Below, one piece after another: positions 1 through 9,441 of a stretch of DNA of 22,483 nucleotides. The notes beneath the pieces were generated by a model that saw only the letters and a list, made by a program, of their open reading frames with translations, had not been told where the DNA came from and did not search any database. The stretch is from a virus. Within the stretch, counting starts at the first letter, position 1. Every line of letters begins with the position of its first letter. Where the stretch lies: positions 1-22,483 of the IMG/VR virus record IMGVR_UViG_3300032282_001195. One strand, 5' to 3'. Made by a program: the position numbers and the translations under genes.

Positions 1-35
1 CCACCTGTTTGTTTTTTTACTAGTTTCTTTGCCAT
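1..35 (-). CDS. Start of a small basic protein, cut by the window edge
   Basis: Only the first eleven codons and part of a twelfth are inside the window. They read MAKKLVKKQTGG from an ATG at 35-33, preceded by an A-rich leader as in the other leftward genes. The beginning resembles the neighbouring upstream gene (56-304), which has KKMQVGG near its start, so the two may be small basic paralogues. The function is unknown. Such Lys/Gly-rich peptides are often seen near virion genes in Bacteroidota phages, but nothing in these few residues shows a role. Confidence 0.5.
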   Translation of the reverse strand, partial: MAKKLVKKQTG

Positions 36-55
36 GATTTCTAAGTTTTATAAGA

Positions 56-304
56 TTATTTCTTTTTAGATTTGTTAGATGGAGTAGCCCATGATGGAGG
101 AGTATTAACACCACCAGAAGACTTAGCTCTAGAAGGAGTGCCTTTACCAGCTACTTTACGTGGAGACATTTCTTGAGATACATTAGCTCCACCTGATCCT
201 TTAGATCCTGGTTTAGTAGCTCTAACTACTGATGCTGTCATAATCTTAGATTTGTTAGGATTAGGTACACCACCTACTTGCATTTTTTTCATTGTTTTTT
301 TCAT
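56..304 (-). CDS. Small basic, disordered Lys/Ser/Gly/Pro-rich protein
   Basis: An 82-residue protein with no hydrophobic core. It has a basic N-terminus (MKKTMKKMQVGG), a middle rich in Lys, Ser, Gly and Pro, and a C-terminus ending in SNKSKKK. The strong net positive charge and low complexity suggest an intrinsically disordered nucleic-acid-binding or virion-internal protein. That is inference from composition only. The ATG follows the leader AAAACAAAATG, identical in its last eight bases to the capsid gene leader. It is 21 bases downstream of the 337-residue gene, so probably in the same transcript, and is followed by a second basic peptide (1-35). I do not recognise a family. Confidence 0.75.
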   Translation of the reverse strand: MKKTMKKMQVGGVPNPNKSKIMTASVVRATKPGSKGSGGANVSQEMSPRKVAGKGTPSRAKSSGGVNTPPSWATPSNKSKKK

Positions 305-325
305 TTTGTTTTATATTTTAAATTG

Positions 326-1339
326 TTATTGATTCCAAAACTTTTCTACTCCTTTTGTTATACTAATAAGTATAGACTCATTCAAAGGATTTCTTAAGAA
401 CTCTACACAATCAGATGGATTTCTACCCATTAATGCAGATGTCTCTACATGATAAATGAATCCATCAGCTTTAGGTGCAATAAACTTATAATAAGTAGAA
501 TCTTTAATTAAAGCTTTAAGCTTAATAGTTTCCATATCTAAGTTAGCTGCATCTAAGAAAGATTGAGCTGCTCTCTTTTTATTTGTTTCAACACCATCTC
601 CATTTATAAATTTATCCATGTTATCATAAATAACATCATGTGGTGTTGCTTTTCTATATTGTGTACTATTTCCATCTACTATTTTAGCAACATAGAATAG
701 TTTGTTTGTATTCTTATCAAATAACTTTTGCAATTCAGCAAGAGCTTTATTCTTAAGTTTCTTAACTTCAGTTTTTGTAGATACAGTATCTACTAACTTA
801 TCAAGATAAAACTTTGGTGGTACAGCTTTAGCTCTAGCATCTTCATAACTTTTTGCTAGAATTGAAAACCCACCTGCTTCAATTGCATATAATTTAATTA
901 AATCATATGGATCCTTAACTGGATCTAATTGTACTGGTTGATTACCACATCTAATTGTAATTCTTCCCCAAAATTCATAATTGCTAGGAGAAAGTAATTT
1001 AACTTTATTCCAAAATTCTGGATCAGAGACTTCAACAATATTAGCTCCAAGTTCTCTTTCTAATTGAGATACTACAGTTCTAATTTCATTAATCTTTGCT
1101 TCTCTTTCATCATCATTTTTAATAAGCTTTACATCAGGTGCAAATTCATTTAGACCTGTAATGTATCTTTTGATACCATTCATTTCTATACAAGCCATTT
1201 GCTCTTCATGAAATACTCCATCAAATAATGATAGGCCATATTTTTCTAATCCTAGATTAGACATGTTAGGGTCAAAGAACGGTTTAATTGATATACCTCC
1301 AGTTTTTAGTGTAGGTAATTCTACTATTGTGTAATTCAT
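326..1339 (-). CDS. Probable virion protein downstream of the capsid gene, function unknown
   Basis: A 337-residue soluble protein with no signal peptide or membrane segment. It has a mixed alpha/beta composition, with a Lys/Glu-rich helical stretch in the middle (roughly residues 190-215, around KKLKNKALAELQKL). I recognise no catalytic motif. It is the first gene after the capsid-gene terminator and has its own promoter-like element at 1359-1372. In crAss-like phages the genes just after the capsid gene usually encode head or head-tail components, so a structural role is a reasonable guess but is not shown by the sequence. The start is well supported by the leader AAACCAAAATG. Confidence 0.8.
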   Translation of the reverse strand: MNYTIVELPTLKTGGISIKPFFDPNMSNLGLEKYGLSLFDGVFHEEQMACIEMNGIKRYITGLNEFAPDVKLIKNDDEREAKINEIRTVVSQLERELGANIVEVSDPEFWNKVKLLSPSNYEFWGRITIRCGNQPVQLDPVKDPYDLIKLYAIEAGGFSILAKSYEDARAKAVPPKFYLDKLVDTVSTKTEVKKLKNKALAELQKLFDKNTNKLFYVAKIVDGNSTQYRKATPHDVIYDNMDKFINGDGVETNKKRAAQSFLDAANLDMETIKLKALIKDSTYYKFIAPKADGFIYHVETSALMGRNPSDCVEFLRNPLNESILISITKGVEKFWNQ

Positions 1340-1358
1340 TTTGGTTTAGGTTTTTTGG

Positions 1359-1372
1359 TTTATGCAAATATA
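1359..1372 (-). promoter_or_regulatory. Predicted promoter -7 element for the 337-residue gene
   Basis: Read on the minus strand this is TATATTTGCATAAA, an exact match to the Bacteroidota -7 consensus TAnnTTTG. It lies just upstream of the ATG at 1339 and downstream of the terminator at 1394-1422. No clear TTTG -33 box is visible at the expected spacing. The same TTTGYRTAWW core occurs in the four other long leftward leaders (4409, 13145, 17059, 21309). Confidence 0.5.
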
Positions 1373-1393
1373 TTATTAATTATTGTAATAATT

Positions 1394-1422
1394 AAAAAAA
1401 AGGGAGGAGTATTTCTCCCCCC
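1394..1422 (-). terminator. Intrinsic terminator after the major capsid gene
   Basis: On the minus strand GGGGGGAG, a five-base loop AAATA and CTCCTCCC form an eight-pair stem with one G-U pair, followed directly by eight T. It begins 23 bases beyond the capsid stop codon and precedes a new promoter-like element. It should end or limit the packaging and head transcript. T-runs on the other side (1426-1430) might also allow weak termination on the plus strand. Confidence 0.85.
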
Positions 1423-1444
1423 TGATTTTTAACTTTATCATAGA

Positions 1445-3073
1445 TTAGAATGATCCACCAGTGATAGGGTTTCTCATAACAATCTTCAATACCTTGGTTG
1501 GATCTTTAACCCAAATTGCAGGCATTGTTTGTGTCATGAATACACGGTAACCATTGAATTGTCCAGATGATTGGAATCCTTGTGTTCTTCCCATGTAATC
1601 CATTGTACCATTTTGATACCACCATTTCAATTGATTATCCCAAGATAATTTCAACATGAAGATGTTATCATTTCCAGTATCAGTGATATCAAAGATAACA
1701 AATGAATAAGAACTTAATGGGTTACCATCAATGATTGGATTCTCAATATCATTTGTATGTAAGTTATCAAATGCTGGGTTAAGTACAAACTTAACATTTG
1801 CTAAGAAAGGAATAACATAAGAAGTGAAGCTGAATCCAAAGTTCAAATCCATTGCATTAGTTCCTGTTACAGCACCAATACCTGCATTTTGTGCACCTTG
1901 AAGAACTAAACCTGAATTAACTGCTTCACGTTTAATAGCCTCATTTACCATTCTCATTCCACCCATACCTGTTTGAACAATTAATTGTCTCTTAGGATCT
2001 GGACCTTGGAACTCAATACGACCTGCATAGAAGTTGTAAAGCTCACCACGGAATAATTCAAGTGTAAAGTTAGTCTTGTTGTAAACTCTTTTGAAAGAGT
2101 TATCCAATTGCTTCCAAAGACCTACTGATAATCTCATATCATCTGGTCCATCTTGTTTAACTTTACCACCATGACCCCACATTAAGTAAGTCTCAATGTC
2201 AGTAGCAACTTTTGTCAAGTGTGCTGATTCCATAGTTGTTAAGAAAGTACGTGTCAAAGAACCATTTGCAACAGCTTTTTTCACATAATCTTTACCCATT
2301 ACAGATACCATATCTTCAATCTTAGTGATTGATGGATCCATTTGTTTGTCAAAGTTTCTCCAGATTTCTGTAACTGGTACAGTACCATCTGCATTAAGAC
2401 CACCTTTAACCATTAAGTCAGCTCTAGAAGATACTGAATAATGTACATGTGCTTCAGCTCCTCCTACAAAGTTGTAGAATTCACGGAAACCTGCACGTGT
2501 CATAACATCTGAGAATCTCTCACCGTACTCACCTCTTGCAGAACCTTTTCTGAAGATCTTAGTACCATTACTCAAATACTTGTTATCCAAGAATTTGTAG
2601 TTGTCATTGTTTACTAATTGTACAGTATAGATAAAACCATCTCCAATAGGAAGGATATCATCTACAGTGATGTACATCTCACAACCATTGTATTTATCAT
2701 AAGTGATGATATCACCATGACCAAATTCTCTACGGTTGATTTTAATTTTGAAGGTTGTTCCATCAATACCTTTGTTGATATTTTCTGGTTCAATGTCTTC
2801 AATGATGTATGGAAGCTCTTGAGAAACAGGAGTTTGCCATTTGTACTCACCACGAGCATTGTCTACCATGATGATGTTTTTACCACCAAAAGATGATAAT
2901 TGGTATAAAGGCATTTCAACTTTTTGAGCCATAGCCCAAATGTCTACTGGACCTAAATCCATTGGTTCTGCATTTTTAAGCATGTTCACCAAGTGGTATG
3001 AATCCACATGAGATGATGCTTGGTAATTGGTATCACGCAGGAATATACCATTGTTTAATACTGGAGTTGCCAT
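1445..3073 (-). CDS. Major capsid protein (HK97-type fold predicted)
   Basis: A 542-residue protein predicted to be the major capsid subunit that forms the icosahedral head shell. The call rests on context: it follows TerL, portal and an acidic scaffold-like gene, and is followed by a strong terminator, the usual place of the capsid gene in crAss-like phages. It is somewhat longer than is typical of those capsid proteins (about 500 residues). It has beta-rich character, no signal peptide and no membrane segment. The N-terminus (MATPVLNNGIFLRDTNYQAS) has no evident cleaved prodomain. No single motif is diagnostic, so homology is inferred. The leader AAAACAAAATG supports the start. Codon choice here looks more restricted than in neighbouring genes, as expected for a highly expressed virion protein, but this was judged by eye. 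Confidence 0.85.
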   Translation of the reverse strand: MATPVLNNGIFLRDTNYQASSHVDSYHLVNMLKNAEPMDLGPVDIWAMAQKVEMPLYQLSSFGGKNIIMVDNARGEYKWQTPVSQELPYIIEDIEPENINKGIDGTTFKIKINRREFGHGDIITYDKYNGCEMYITVDDILPIGDGFIYTVQLVNNDNYKFLDNKYLSNGTKIFRKGSARGEYGERFSDVMTRAGFREFYNFVGGAEAHVHYSVSSRADLMVKGGLNADGTVPVTEIWRNFDKQMDPSITKIEDMVSVMGKDYVKKAVANGSLTRTFLTTMESAHLTKVATDIETYLMWGHGGKVKQDGPDDMRLSVGLWKQLDNSFKRVYNKTNFTLELFRGELYNFYAGRIEFQGPDPKRQLIVQTGMGGMRMVNEAIKREAVNSGLVLQGAQNAGIGAVTGTNAMDLNFGFSFTSYVIPFLANVKFVLNPAFDNLHTNDIENPIIDGNPLSSYSFVIFDITDTGNDNIFMLKLSWDNQLKWWYQNGTMDYMGRTQGFQSSGQFNGYRVFMTQTMPAIWVKDPTKVLKIVMRNPITGGSF

Positions 3074-3120
3074 TTTGTTTTTAAAATTTAGTTAGTAATT
3101 AATTGTTTATTGTTTGTAAA

Positions 3121-4371
3121 TTATCTTTTGAAAAAACTTTGTTGTGCTCTTTGTAGTTTTTGAGGTGATGGAGTTCTCTTTTGATCATCATCTGAGTTAT
3201 CTACCATAGAGCTAATCTTATTGCTTTGTTCTGTTTTTAAAGCTCTAACAGTTTGTGCTACAGCTTCTTTTTTTCCTATTTGTCTTACTTTATCTTTGTA
3301 TCCTTCAGGATCTGCTAACAACCATAGAGCTTCTGCTATAAGGTCATGTCTAGGTTCAACATATTGATACTTCTCTAATAGGTGACCTAACATGTTAGTT
3401 GGTCTTCCACTTACAGAAGGATAGTTTGGTTGAACCAATCCTGTGTAAAGCATACTCTGAGTTTTCTTATCAAGTTTAACACCATTTAATTCACCTGGCT
3501 GTAGTACAGAATAAACATTATCCATGTATGCTCTAGCTTGTACTTCTTGTTGTTTTCTCATGCCTTCTTGTTTAACCAATTTTTGTTGTAGCACTTGTTC
3601 TTGCATTGCATCCAACTTAGGTTTAAACTTATTTGCTTTAGATTGAAGATCACCTCTATCTTTCCAAGCATCTATTTCTTCTTCAATATCCTCTGATGTT
3701 CCAAAGTTAGTAGCATGTAAGTATGATCTTACAATTGTTTCTTGACCATCTTCTGTACTTGGGTCAAGATTCATTACTTCTTCTGTTTGAGCAAGTGATC
3801 TGAATAGACCTTTTAAATCTGTTCCACCATCTGCAACATATTTAGCAGCATATTGTAACTCTTGAGGTAATGCATCAAAGAATTCAACTGGAGTTTGTTC
3901 TCTTAGTTTTCTTTCTCTCTCTGACATATTAGCTTCAAATAGCTCTTCAAAATCTTGAAGACTATATTTATCAATAGGCTTGTCATCATCAAAAGCTACT
4001 AATTGGCCTTTTTCAATAAGCTTCTTAGTAAACTCTATCATACCATCTTTAGACATTTTAGGTCTACCAGTATTTTTATTAGAGTCTGAATCATCATCAT
4101 CATCTGAATCTGATTTATTATCTTCTGCTACTATTGCATCTAATTCTTTACTAGCTACTGCTGGAGTTGAAGCTTTAGTTTTATCTTCTTCTTCTTCTTC
4201 ATTGTCAAGGAACGATGTATCTACTGTTTTGGATGAAAATAAATTAGGTTTCTTTTCTTCCTTGTCAGGTAACATAATGTTCTCTGCTCCAGGTGTACCT
4301 AAAATATCATTCATATCCATATCTACTTCCTGTATAGTTGTAGATTCTGTACTTGTTGTGTTCTCACTCAT
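3121..4371 (-). CDS. Predicted capsid scaffolding protein
   Basis: A 416-residue, highly charged, largely helical protein. The first ~110 residues are acidic and low-complexity, including EEEEEDK near residue 59 and a run of five Asp near residue 91. The middle is Glu/Lys/Gln-rich and probably coiled coil (roughly 240-285). The C-terminus is basic and ends RAQQSFFKR, as is common for scaffolds that contact the capsid shell. Its position between portal and major capsid gene is where crAss-like and many other phages encode the internal scaffold that guides procapsid assembly. No protease motif was seen. Function is inferred from place and composition. A promoter-like element lies upstream at 4409-4422. 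Confidence 0.7.
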   Translation of the reverse strand: MSENTTSTESTTIQEVDMDMNDILGTPGAENIMLPDKEEKKPNLFSSKTVDTSFLDNEEEEEDKTKASTPAVASKELDAIVAEDNKSDSDDDDDSDSNKNTGRPKMSKDGMIEFTKKLIEKGQLVAFDDDKPIDKYSLQDFEELFEANMSERERKLREQTPVEFFDALPQELQYAAKYVADGGTDLKGLFRSLAQTEEVMNLDPSTEDGQETIVRSYLHATNFGTSEDIEEEIDAWKDRGDLQSKANKFKPKLDAMQEQVLQQKLVKQEGMRKQQEVQARAYMDNVYSVLQPGELNGVKLDKKTQSMLYTGLVQPNYPSVSGRPTNMLGHLLEKYQYVEPRHDLIAEALWLLADPEGYKDKVRQIGKKEAVAQTVRALKTEQSNKISSMVDNSDDDQKRTPSPQKLQRAQQSFFKR

Positions 4372-4408
4372 TGGTTTGGTTTATTAGTTGGTTATGTATT
4401 AATTATAA

Positions 4409-4422
4409 TATACGCAAATTTA
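4409..4422 (-). promoter_or_regulatory. Predicted promoter -7 element before scaffold and capsid genes
   Basis: Minus-strand TAAATTTGCGTATA matches TAnnTTTG and continues with the YRTAWW extension shared by the other long leaders. It sits in the 110-base gap between portal and scaffold, the only long gap inside the packaging/head cluster. It may therefore boost transcription of the scaffold and capsid genes over TerL and portal. No convincing -33 box was found. Confidence 0.45.
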
Positions 4423-4481
4423 TCAAAATAAACATATAAAGTTTATCTTATATAAAAAAATGTTCTATTAGATAGCTAAAG

Positions 4482-7247
4482 TTACTTTTTATTTTTATCA
4501 TTTTTCTTGACATCATATTTATTCTTGTTTTCTTGAGCTATTTTAAGATCAGTTTGTTTCATATCTTTTTGAGCTTGTACCTTCTCTCTTTCTATTGCAA
4601 GTTTATCTCTATTTAATCCTTCTTTAGAGGCTTGTATATTCTGTTTAAGGCCCATTGTTTGTTGAAACTCATCTGATTTTCTAAGGATATCCATTTGATC
4701 AGCATAGTCTGATTGCATGTTTTTATCAATATCTTGCATTGCACCATAACCAGCTGACTTAATCTCTGCAACAAGTAAATCCCTTCTTCTATCTTTCTCC
4801 TTCTCCATAGCTGTTGCATCAAGCTCCATTTGTTTTTCCTTAGTTTTTTGCTCCATATCAGCTTGTTGCATTTGCTGTTCATGTTGCATTTGTTCTTGTC
4901 TCTGCTCTTTAGCTTTAGCATCTGTTTGTTTAAGAACATGTGTTACTTCAGCTAATGATTCAGCAGCCATAACATTACCTAGGTCATAGATACTTGCACC
5001 AGCTGTATTGTTACTTACAGCTAATTGTTTTATCTTTTCTAGCATATCTCTATGGTTAGCCTTAGTAGTACAGAAGATATTGATATCTCTTAGCATTAAG
5101 TCTGTACCATTTATCTCAAAGTTTACCTTCTCATCTTCAGATGTCATGTACTGAAGTCTAATAGATGGTTTTCTAGAATGATAATACTGAGCTAAGTCAG
5201 TTCTCATTTGGTGTACTCTAGGCATCAAGTAATCAGAGTGTTGCATAAAGTAAATCTCTGTTTGAGCATATGATCCGGCCATAGCTTGCTCTACTCCTGT
5301 TGCTGTATTAGTTTGTCCAATCTGTTGACCTAATCTTTGTGGAGTAATACCTATTACCTCAAAGCATTGTTGCTTAAAGTAATTAGCCATTTGAATCCTG
5401 GATAACATCCTTTGAGTTTGCTCAAGATTCATTACTTGGAAGTGTTGAAAGTTTAAAGCATTCTCTGTATTAGTAATAGATGTATCTAAAGGAAGCATTT
5501 GGAAGTTCTTCATAGCTACATAAGCTTTAGCTAAGTTGTTCTTTCCCCAATCTTCTCCCAAAGAATGTCTAGGTAGAGCATTCTGGTCTAACATGATTAC
5601 TGTACCTAATTCATCTACTAGGATATCAGCTATCTGGTTATTTACTATGTTATATCCTATTTGGAATGGTTTCATTAAATCTACCATTGCAGTAGATCTT
5701 GTATTTCTATCTGAGAATACAGCACCCTCTACAGGTAATTTACAACCATAGAGAGTATTGTCCCCCTTGAATTGGAATTTCAGCTTACCCATTTTGTTTT
5801 GACCAATACCTAAATACATAGGATTGATACCTCCAGGGTTATTCATACCCCAGAATGATGGATGATTAGGGCCAATCTTTACACCACCCCATACTTCATT
5901 AATCCATATCCACTCAATATGTTCTCCAAAGATTAAGTTATCTTTAGATTTGTTTTTAAATAGTGCTGTATTATATATTGGTTTATCAGTAATTTTATAA
6001 TCTTCATCAACTATATCTACAATTACTTCACCTTCTTCTGTAACTTTTGTAAGGTGACCTATTTTTCTTTGAGATTTCCAATATGCTGTAGTTGTTCTAA
6101 GCATGAATGCCATACCCATATCAGTGTAATCTTCTGATTCACCTACTATCCAGTTAACAATATCACCTCCATTATAAAGGAAGTTATCATACATAGATAC
6201 AAATTGTCTATAAGCTAAAGAAGGCATATCTGTATTCCACTCATGAGACTTAGTAGCATCATAGTAAGAACCATCATTTTGGTAACCTTGTATAGGATAA
6301 CCTGCAGATCTTACTGGATAAATAGCTTCAATAGATTCAAGTTGTTCTTGAGTCATAAGGTAACCATACTTATCTATAATATCAGCAACTGTCATCATCT
6401 CTATTTTACCAACCCAATTACCTTGGGAGATATATCTAGCTTCTGGAGATTTATGATAAAAGGTCATTACAGGATTCCATAATTCAATATCATAATCATC
6501 ATCATTCATTCTAAAGTGCCAGAACTCTCTATCTGTGATAAGCATCTCTCTGAATGCTCTCTCTTCAAGCTCATCCATTTTGAATCTTTCTTCATCTACT
6601 TTAAATTGATGTATAGCCCATTGTTCTGCCATACTTCTATAATCTTTAACAAAGAAGTTTTGTATTTCTGGTAATGACTTAAGGCTTTCAGGAGACATTT
6701 GTTGTTGCATCTGCTCTTGTATTTGTGGATCTTCTGGATCCATACCTGCTTCAATCATCTTAGCAAGCATCTTTTGTTGAGCATCATTAAGCAACACATC
6801 TTCTATTGCTTGTCTTTTTTGTTCTAATAATTCATTATATGAGAACTCATCAACACCTCTAAAGGTAATCTTGGTATTTCTCTTAGCAAACTCAGCTGTA
6901 AGTACATTGATTACATTTGGGATAATTGGGTAGAATTTAAGTTCTAATGCTGACACATCTTCTTTTGTCAATGTCTCCATTAAATCTCTATTCTCATTGT
7001 TCTCTTCTACCATGTAGTCAGTTTTATCTATAACACCTTTTGCAAGCTTATAGTTTTTCATTAACCTTCTGGCATTTCTTCTTAATTGTTTAAGACCATT
7101 CCACTCTAACCAATCCAAATTCCAAGCTGTCCAATCTTCATCTTTCTCTTTTCTTGGGATAAATTGTATAGGTTGAGTTAAAGAACCCATTCTATTGTAT
7201 TCAGACTTGGCACCGGCCTTCATCTGCATTGCATTTAATACTTTCAT
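4482..7247 (-). CDS. Portal protein
   Basis: A 921-residue protein predicted to form the dodecameric portal ring at the unique capsid vertex, through which DNA is packaged and ejected. It directly follows TerL with one base between stop and start, the standard TerL-portal pairing. The N-terminus is rich in Trp and basic residues (about 38-70, with RRNARRLMKNYKLAKG). A segment YPIIPNVINVLTAEFAKR near residue 106 resembles the early conserved region of crAss-like portals. The last ~170 residues are a Gln/Glu/Lys/Met-rich coiled coil ending in a basic tail (KKNDKNKK). It is long for a portal because of this extension. The clip and stem regions cannot be assigned by eye. Confident from context, family assignment inferred. 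Confidence 0.85.
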   Translation of the reverse strand: MKVLNAMQMKAGAKSEYNRMGSLTQPIQFIPRKEKDEDWTAWNLDWLEWNGLKQLRRNARRLMKNYKLAKGVIDKTDYMVEENNENRDLMETLTKEDVSALELKFYPIIPNVINVLTAEFAKRNTKITFRGVDEFSYNELLEQKRQAIEDVLLNDAQQKMLAKMIEAGMDPEDPQIQEQMQQQMSPESLKSLPEIQNFFVKDYRSMAEQWAIHQFKVDEERFKMDELEERAFREMLITDREFWHFRMNDDDYDIELWNPVMTFYHKSPEARYISQGNWVGKIEMMTVADIIDKYGYLMTQEQLESIEAIYPVRSAGYPIQGYQNDGSYYDATKSHEWNTDMPSLAYRQFVSMYDNFLYNGGDIVNWIVGESEDYTDMGMAFMLRTTTAYWKSQRKIGHLTKVTEEGEVIVDIVDEDYKITDKPIYNTALFKNKSKDNLIFGEHIEWIWINEVWGGVKIGPNHPSFWGMNNPGGINPMYLGIGQNKMGKLKFQFKGDNTLYGCKLPVEGAVFSDRNTRSTAMVDLMKPFQIGYNIVNNQIADILVDELGTVIMLDQNALPRHSLGEDWGKNNLAKAYVAMKNFQMLPLDTSITNTENALNFQHFQVMNLEQTQRMLSRIQMANYFKQQCFEVIGITPQRLGQQIGQTNTATGVEQAMAGSYAQTEIYFMQHSDYLMPRVHQMRTDLAQYYHSRKPSIRLQYMTSEDEKVNFEINGTDLMLRDINIFCTTKANHRDMLEKIKQLAVSNNTAGASIYDLGNVMAAESLAEVTHVLKQTDAKAKEQRQEQMQHEQQMQQADMEQKTKEKQMELDATAMEKEKDRRRDLLVAEIKSAGYGAMQDIDKNMQSDYADQMDILRKSDEFQQTMGLKQNIQASKEGLNRDKLAIEREKVQAQKDMKQTDLKIAQENKNKYDVKKNDKNKK

Positions 7248-7248
7248 G

Positions 7249-9441
7249 TTATCTTAAATTTTTAAATGGAGACCTTGGTATTTTCATATTACTATTTACA
7301 CTAGTTTTTCCTATATGTCTAAAAGGGCTCATACTTAATTTATACAAATTTTTTGACTTTTCCAAGTGTTTTGTGTTTACATGTTCAACTCTTTTTCTAA
7401 ATCCTCTGTTAGCTTGCTGTACTTTTGCAAAAGCAATTAAGGCTGCTAATGATACTAATCTATCCACATTGACCCCATCATCATAGGCTTCCATCTCTAC
7501 AAAGGCCATGATATCAGGTATTCTTTCTACACCATAGGTAGTTCTTACTATAGTACCATCATCTTTAGTCTCATGATAGATCTCTTCTTTAAGGAATTCT
7601 ATTAGGTAACTAAGCATATGACTCTTAAATAGGGTACCTGTATTTTTCCAACCATATTCCTGGAATACATTATTATTGGCACCTAGGTCTTTTAAGAATA
7701 ATATTTGGTTCTTTGGTACTAGGTATCTTTGTTTCTTTCTTTGGATCATGTGGTTAATAAAGTGAGAGATGTTATTCTCTACTATGGTCCATGCATTATA
7801 CCACTCAATTATAAGTTCTAATCTCTCATGGGTTTTATTAATGTCATCAAACCTACCACACCATGATGCTACTATTTTATCAGATTCTGTATAAGTTTGT
7901 ATTTCTGCAGCTGTATGTTTAGTTACTTCTACTGGGTTCTTATAAACATAGATAGAACACAATGATTCAGATGTTGTAGTTTTACCTTCACCAACAGGGT
8001 CAATAGATGCATAATAGGTACCCCATTCTGCTGTAGCATCTGGTTTTTCCCATACAACTAATGTTCCGGTTTTGTCTTCTAGATTCTTAGTAATAGGAAA
8101 CTCTATGATTGGTAATTTATTAGTTGATTTACCTTCTACTTTACCCTCACTATTTCTTGAGAGTTCCATAAAATCATATGGATAACTCTTATCTTCTATT
8201 CTTCTTTTCTGAGCTGATACAAGATTTACTGGGAATTTAGATACTTTTCTAAATGCAAAAGCTTCATTAATATTCTTAGGATGCTGAGATATCCTTAATT
8301 GATATTGTTCTGGTTCTAGATCTTTCTTCCAAAATACTCTTTGTTCATCTATAGCTGCTATAGCTGCTTCTACTAATGAATTACCATATTCATCAATATA
8401 TGGAGGCATAGACCATTGTTCTGGAATAAATAACCCTGTCATGCCAATAGTACCTTTATCATCCAGTAGGTTGGTTTCTACTGAATAAATACCATTGGCA
8501 TCAGGATATAGGATCATTCTTTTAAGTGGTTGACATTGATCTAAGTCACCCACTGATCCTGCAGCTACAAATAATCCAGTTGTAATCATACCTGATTGCA
8601 TTGCTGGATATAAAAACTCTACTGTTGTATTCATCTTAGGAGCAATACCTGCCTCCTCATGGAAGAAGAATGTACAAGGTCCCCCTACTCCAGATGTAGG
8701 ATCTTTATCAAATGTTACTCCTTGTAAAACTCCTTTAAGACCTTTTTGTGATTTCCTACCATTAACAGTTTGCTCAATCTGCTGTTGCCACATTAATACT
8801 TTACCAGGATTCATTGGGCGGTACCATGCAGTATGCTGATCTAGGAAAGACTTATACTCATTAAGGAATTTCCAAGATCCTTTCTCATTGATGTAATCTT
8901 TAAGACTAGCACCCATTTTAATAATAGGTGTTTCTTCAAACCATAGAAGGTTTATCATCTTAGCACAATGATAATAGGAAGAAGCTATCTGTCTTTTCTT
9001 TAGTATTGCACAATGCTTGTAATTGAGCTCTGCCAATAACTCGTATAAGGCCATATGGTACTGGGCATCTCTGACACTTGGGAAGTCAAACTTTCTTTTT
9101 TCTTTATCATTAATTGGTAAGAAATTGAGCCACATGTAGTATTCACGTGGTAATAACCAAGTTCCTGTGGAGTCCTTGTATATGACACCGTATCTACATT
9201 TTTCTTTTTCTGCATCCCAGAATTTTCTGTAATCTTTGCTACCCATAGGGCCAGTAAAGAAATAACCATTTTTTCTAAATAAATCAGCTTGTTCTGTAAA
9301 TAGTAGAGAAGTTTCATTAAAATTATATTTACCAGGTTCTTTGAATAAAGTTAATACAAAGTCTTTATACTCATCTCTAGAATTAAAGATGGTATAAGTC
9401 CATTGTCCAAGTTCCCAAGTTGGGATCTTTATATAAATCAT
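7249..9441 (-). CDS. Terminase large subunit (TerL)
   Basis: A 730-residue packaging motor with an N-terminal ATPase and a C-terminal RNase H-like nuclease. Visible ATPase motifs are a deviant Walker A, KKRQIASSYYH at 148-158; Walker B with catalytic Glu, FFFHEEAG at 258-265; and a coupling motif around VAAGSVGD (292-299). Nuclease acidic residues are in YYASIDPVGEG (Asp481), VENN (Glu555) and NVDRLVSLAAL (Asp660). The Walker A lacks the classical GK[ST] ending and has its basic residues at the front, as in other TerL families. The C-terminal tail is basic. Its start overlaps the stop of the upstream 65-residue gene by ATGA, implying coupled translation. It is directly followed by the portal gene. 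Confidence 0.95.
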   Translation of the reverse strand: MIYIKIPTWELGQWTYTIFNSRDEYKDFVLTLFKEPGKYNFNETSLLFTEQADLFRKNGYFFTGPMGSKDYRKFWDAEKEKCRYGVIYKDSTGTWLLPREYYMWLNFLPINDKEKRKFDFPSVRDAQYHMALYELLAELNYKHCAILKKRQIASSYYHCAKMINLLWFEETPIIKMGASLKDYINEKGSWKFLNEYKSFLDQHTAWYRPMNPGKVLMWQQQIEQTVNGRKSQKGLKGVLQGVTFDKDPTSGVGGPCTFFFHEEAGIAPKMNTTVEFLYPAMQSGMITTGLFVAAGSVGDLDQCQPLKRMILYPDANGIYSVETNLLDDKGTIGMTGLFIPEQWSMPPYIDEYGNSLVEAAIAAIDEQRVFWKKDLEPEQYQLRISQHPKNINEAFAFRKVSKFPVNLVSAQKRRIEDKSYPYDFMELSRNSEGKVEGKSTNKLPIIEFPITKNLEDKTGTLVVWEKPDATAEWGTYYASIDPVGEGKTTTSESLCSIYVYKNPVEVTKHTAAEIQTYTESDKIVASWCGRFDDINKTHERLELIIEWYNAWTIVENNISHFINHMIQRKKQRYLVPKNQILFLKDLGANNNVFQEYGWKNTGTLFKSHMLSYLIEFLKEEIYHETKDDGTIVRTTYGVERIPDIMAFVEMEAYDDGVNVDRLVSLAALIAFAKVQQANRGFRKRVEHVNTKHLEKSKNLYKLSMSPFRHIGKTSVNSNMKIPRSPFKNLR

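Noticed and set aside
2618-2896. Plus-strand frame, and a shifted minus-strand frame at 2662-2859, inside the capsid gene
   Set aside because: Both lie wholly within the capsid gene in other frames, with no leader or conserved pattern.
3980-4387. 135-residue plus-strand reading frame opposite the scaffold gene
   Set aside because: Its Ser-rich composition is the mirror of the acidic Asp/Glu codons of the scaffold on the other strand, and the leftward gene has better context.
4613-4939. 108-residue minus-strand frame in the portal C-terminus
   Set aside because: A frame-shifted reading of the low-complexity Gln/Lys coiled coil; the portal frame is intact through it.
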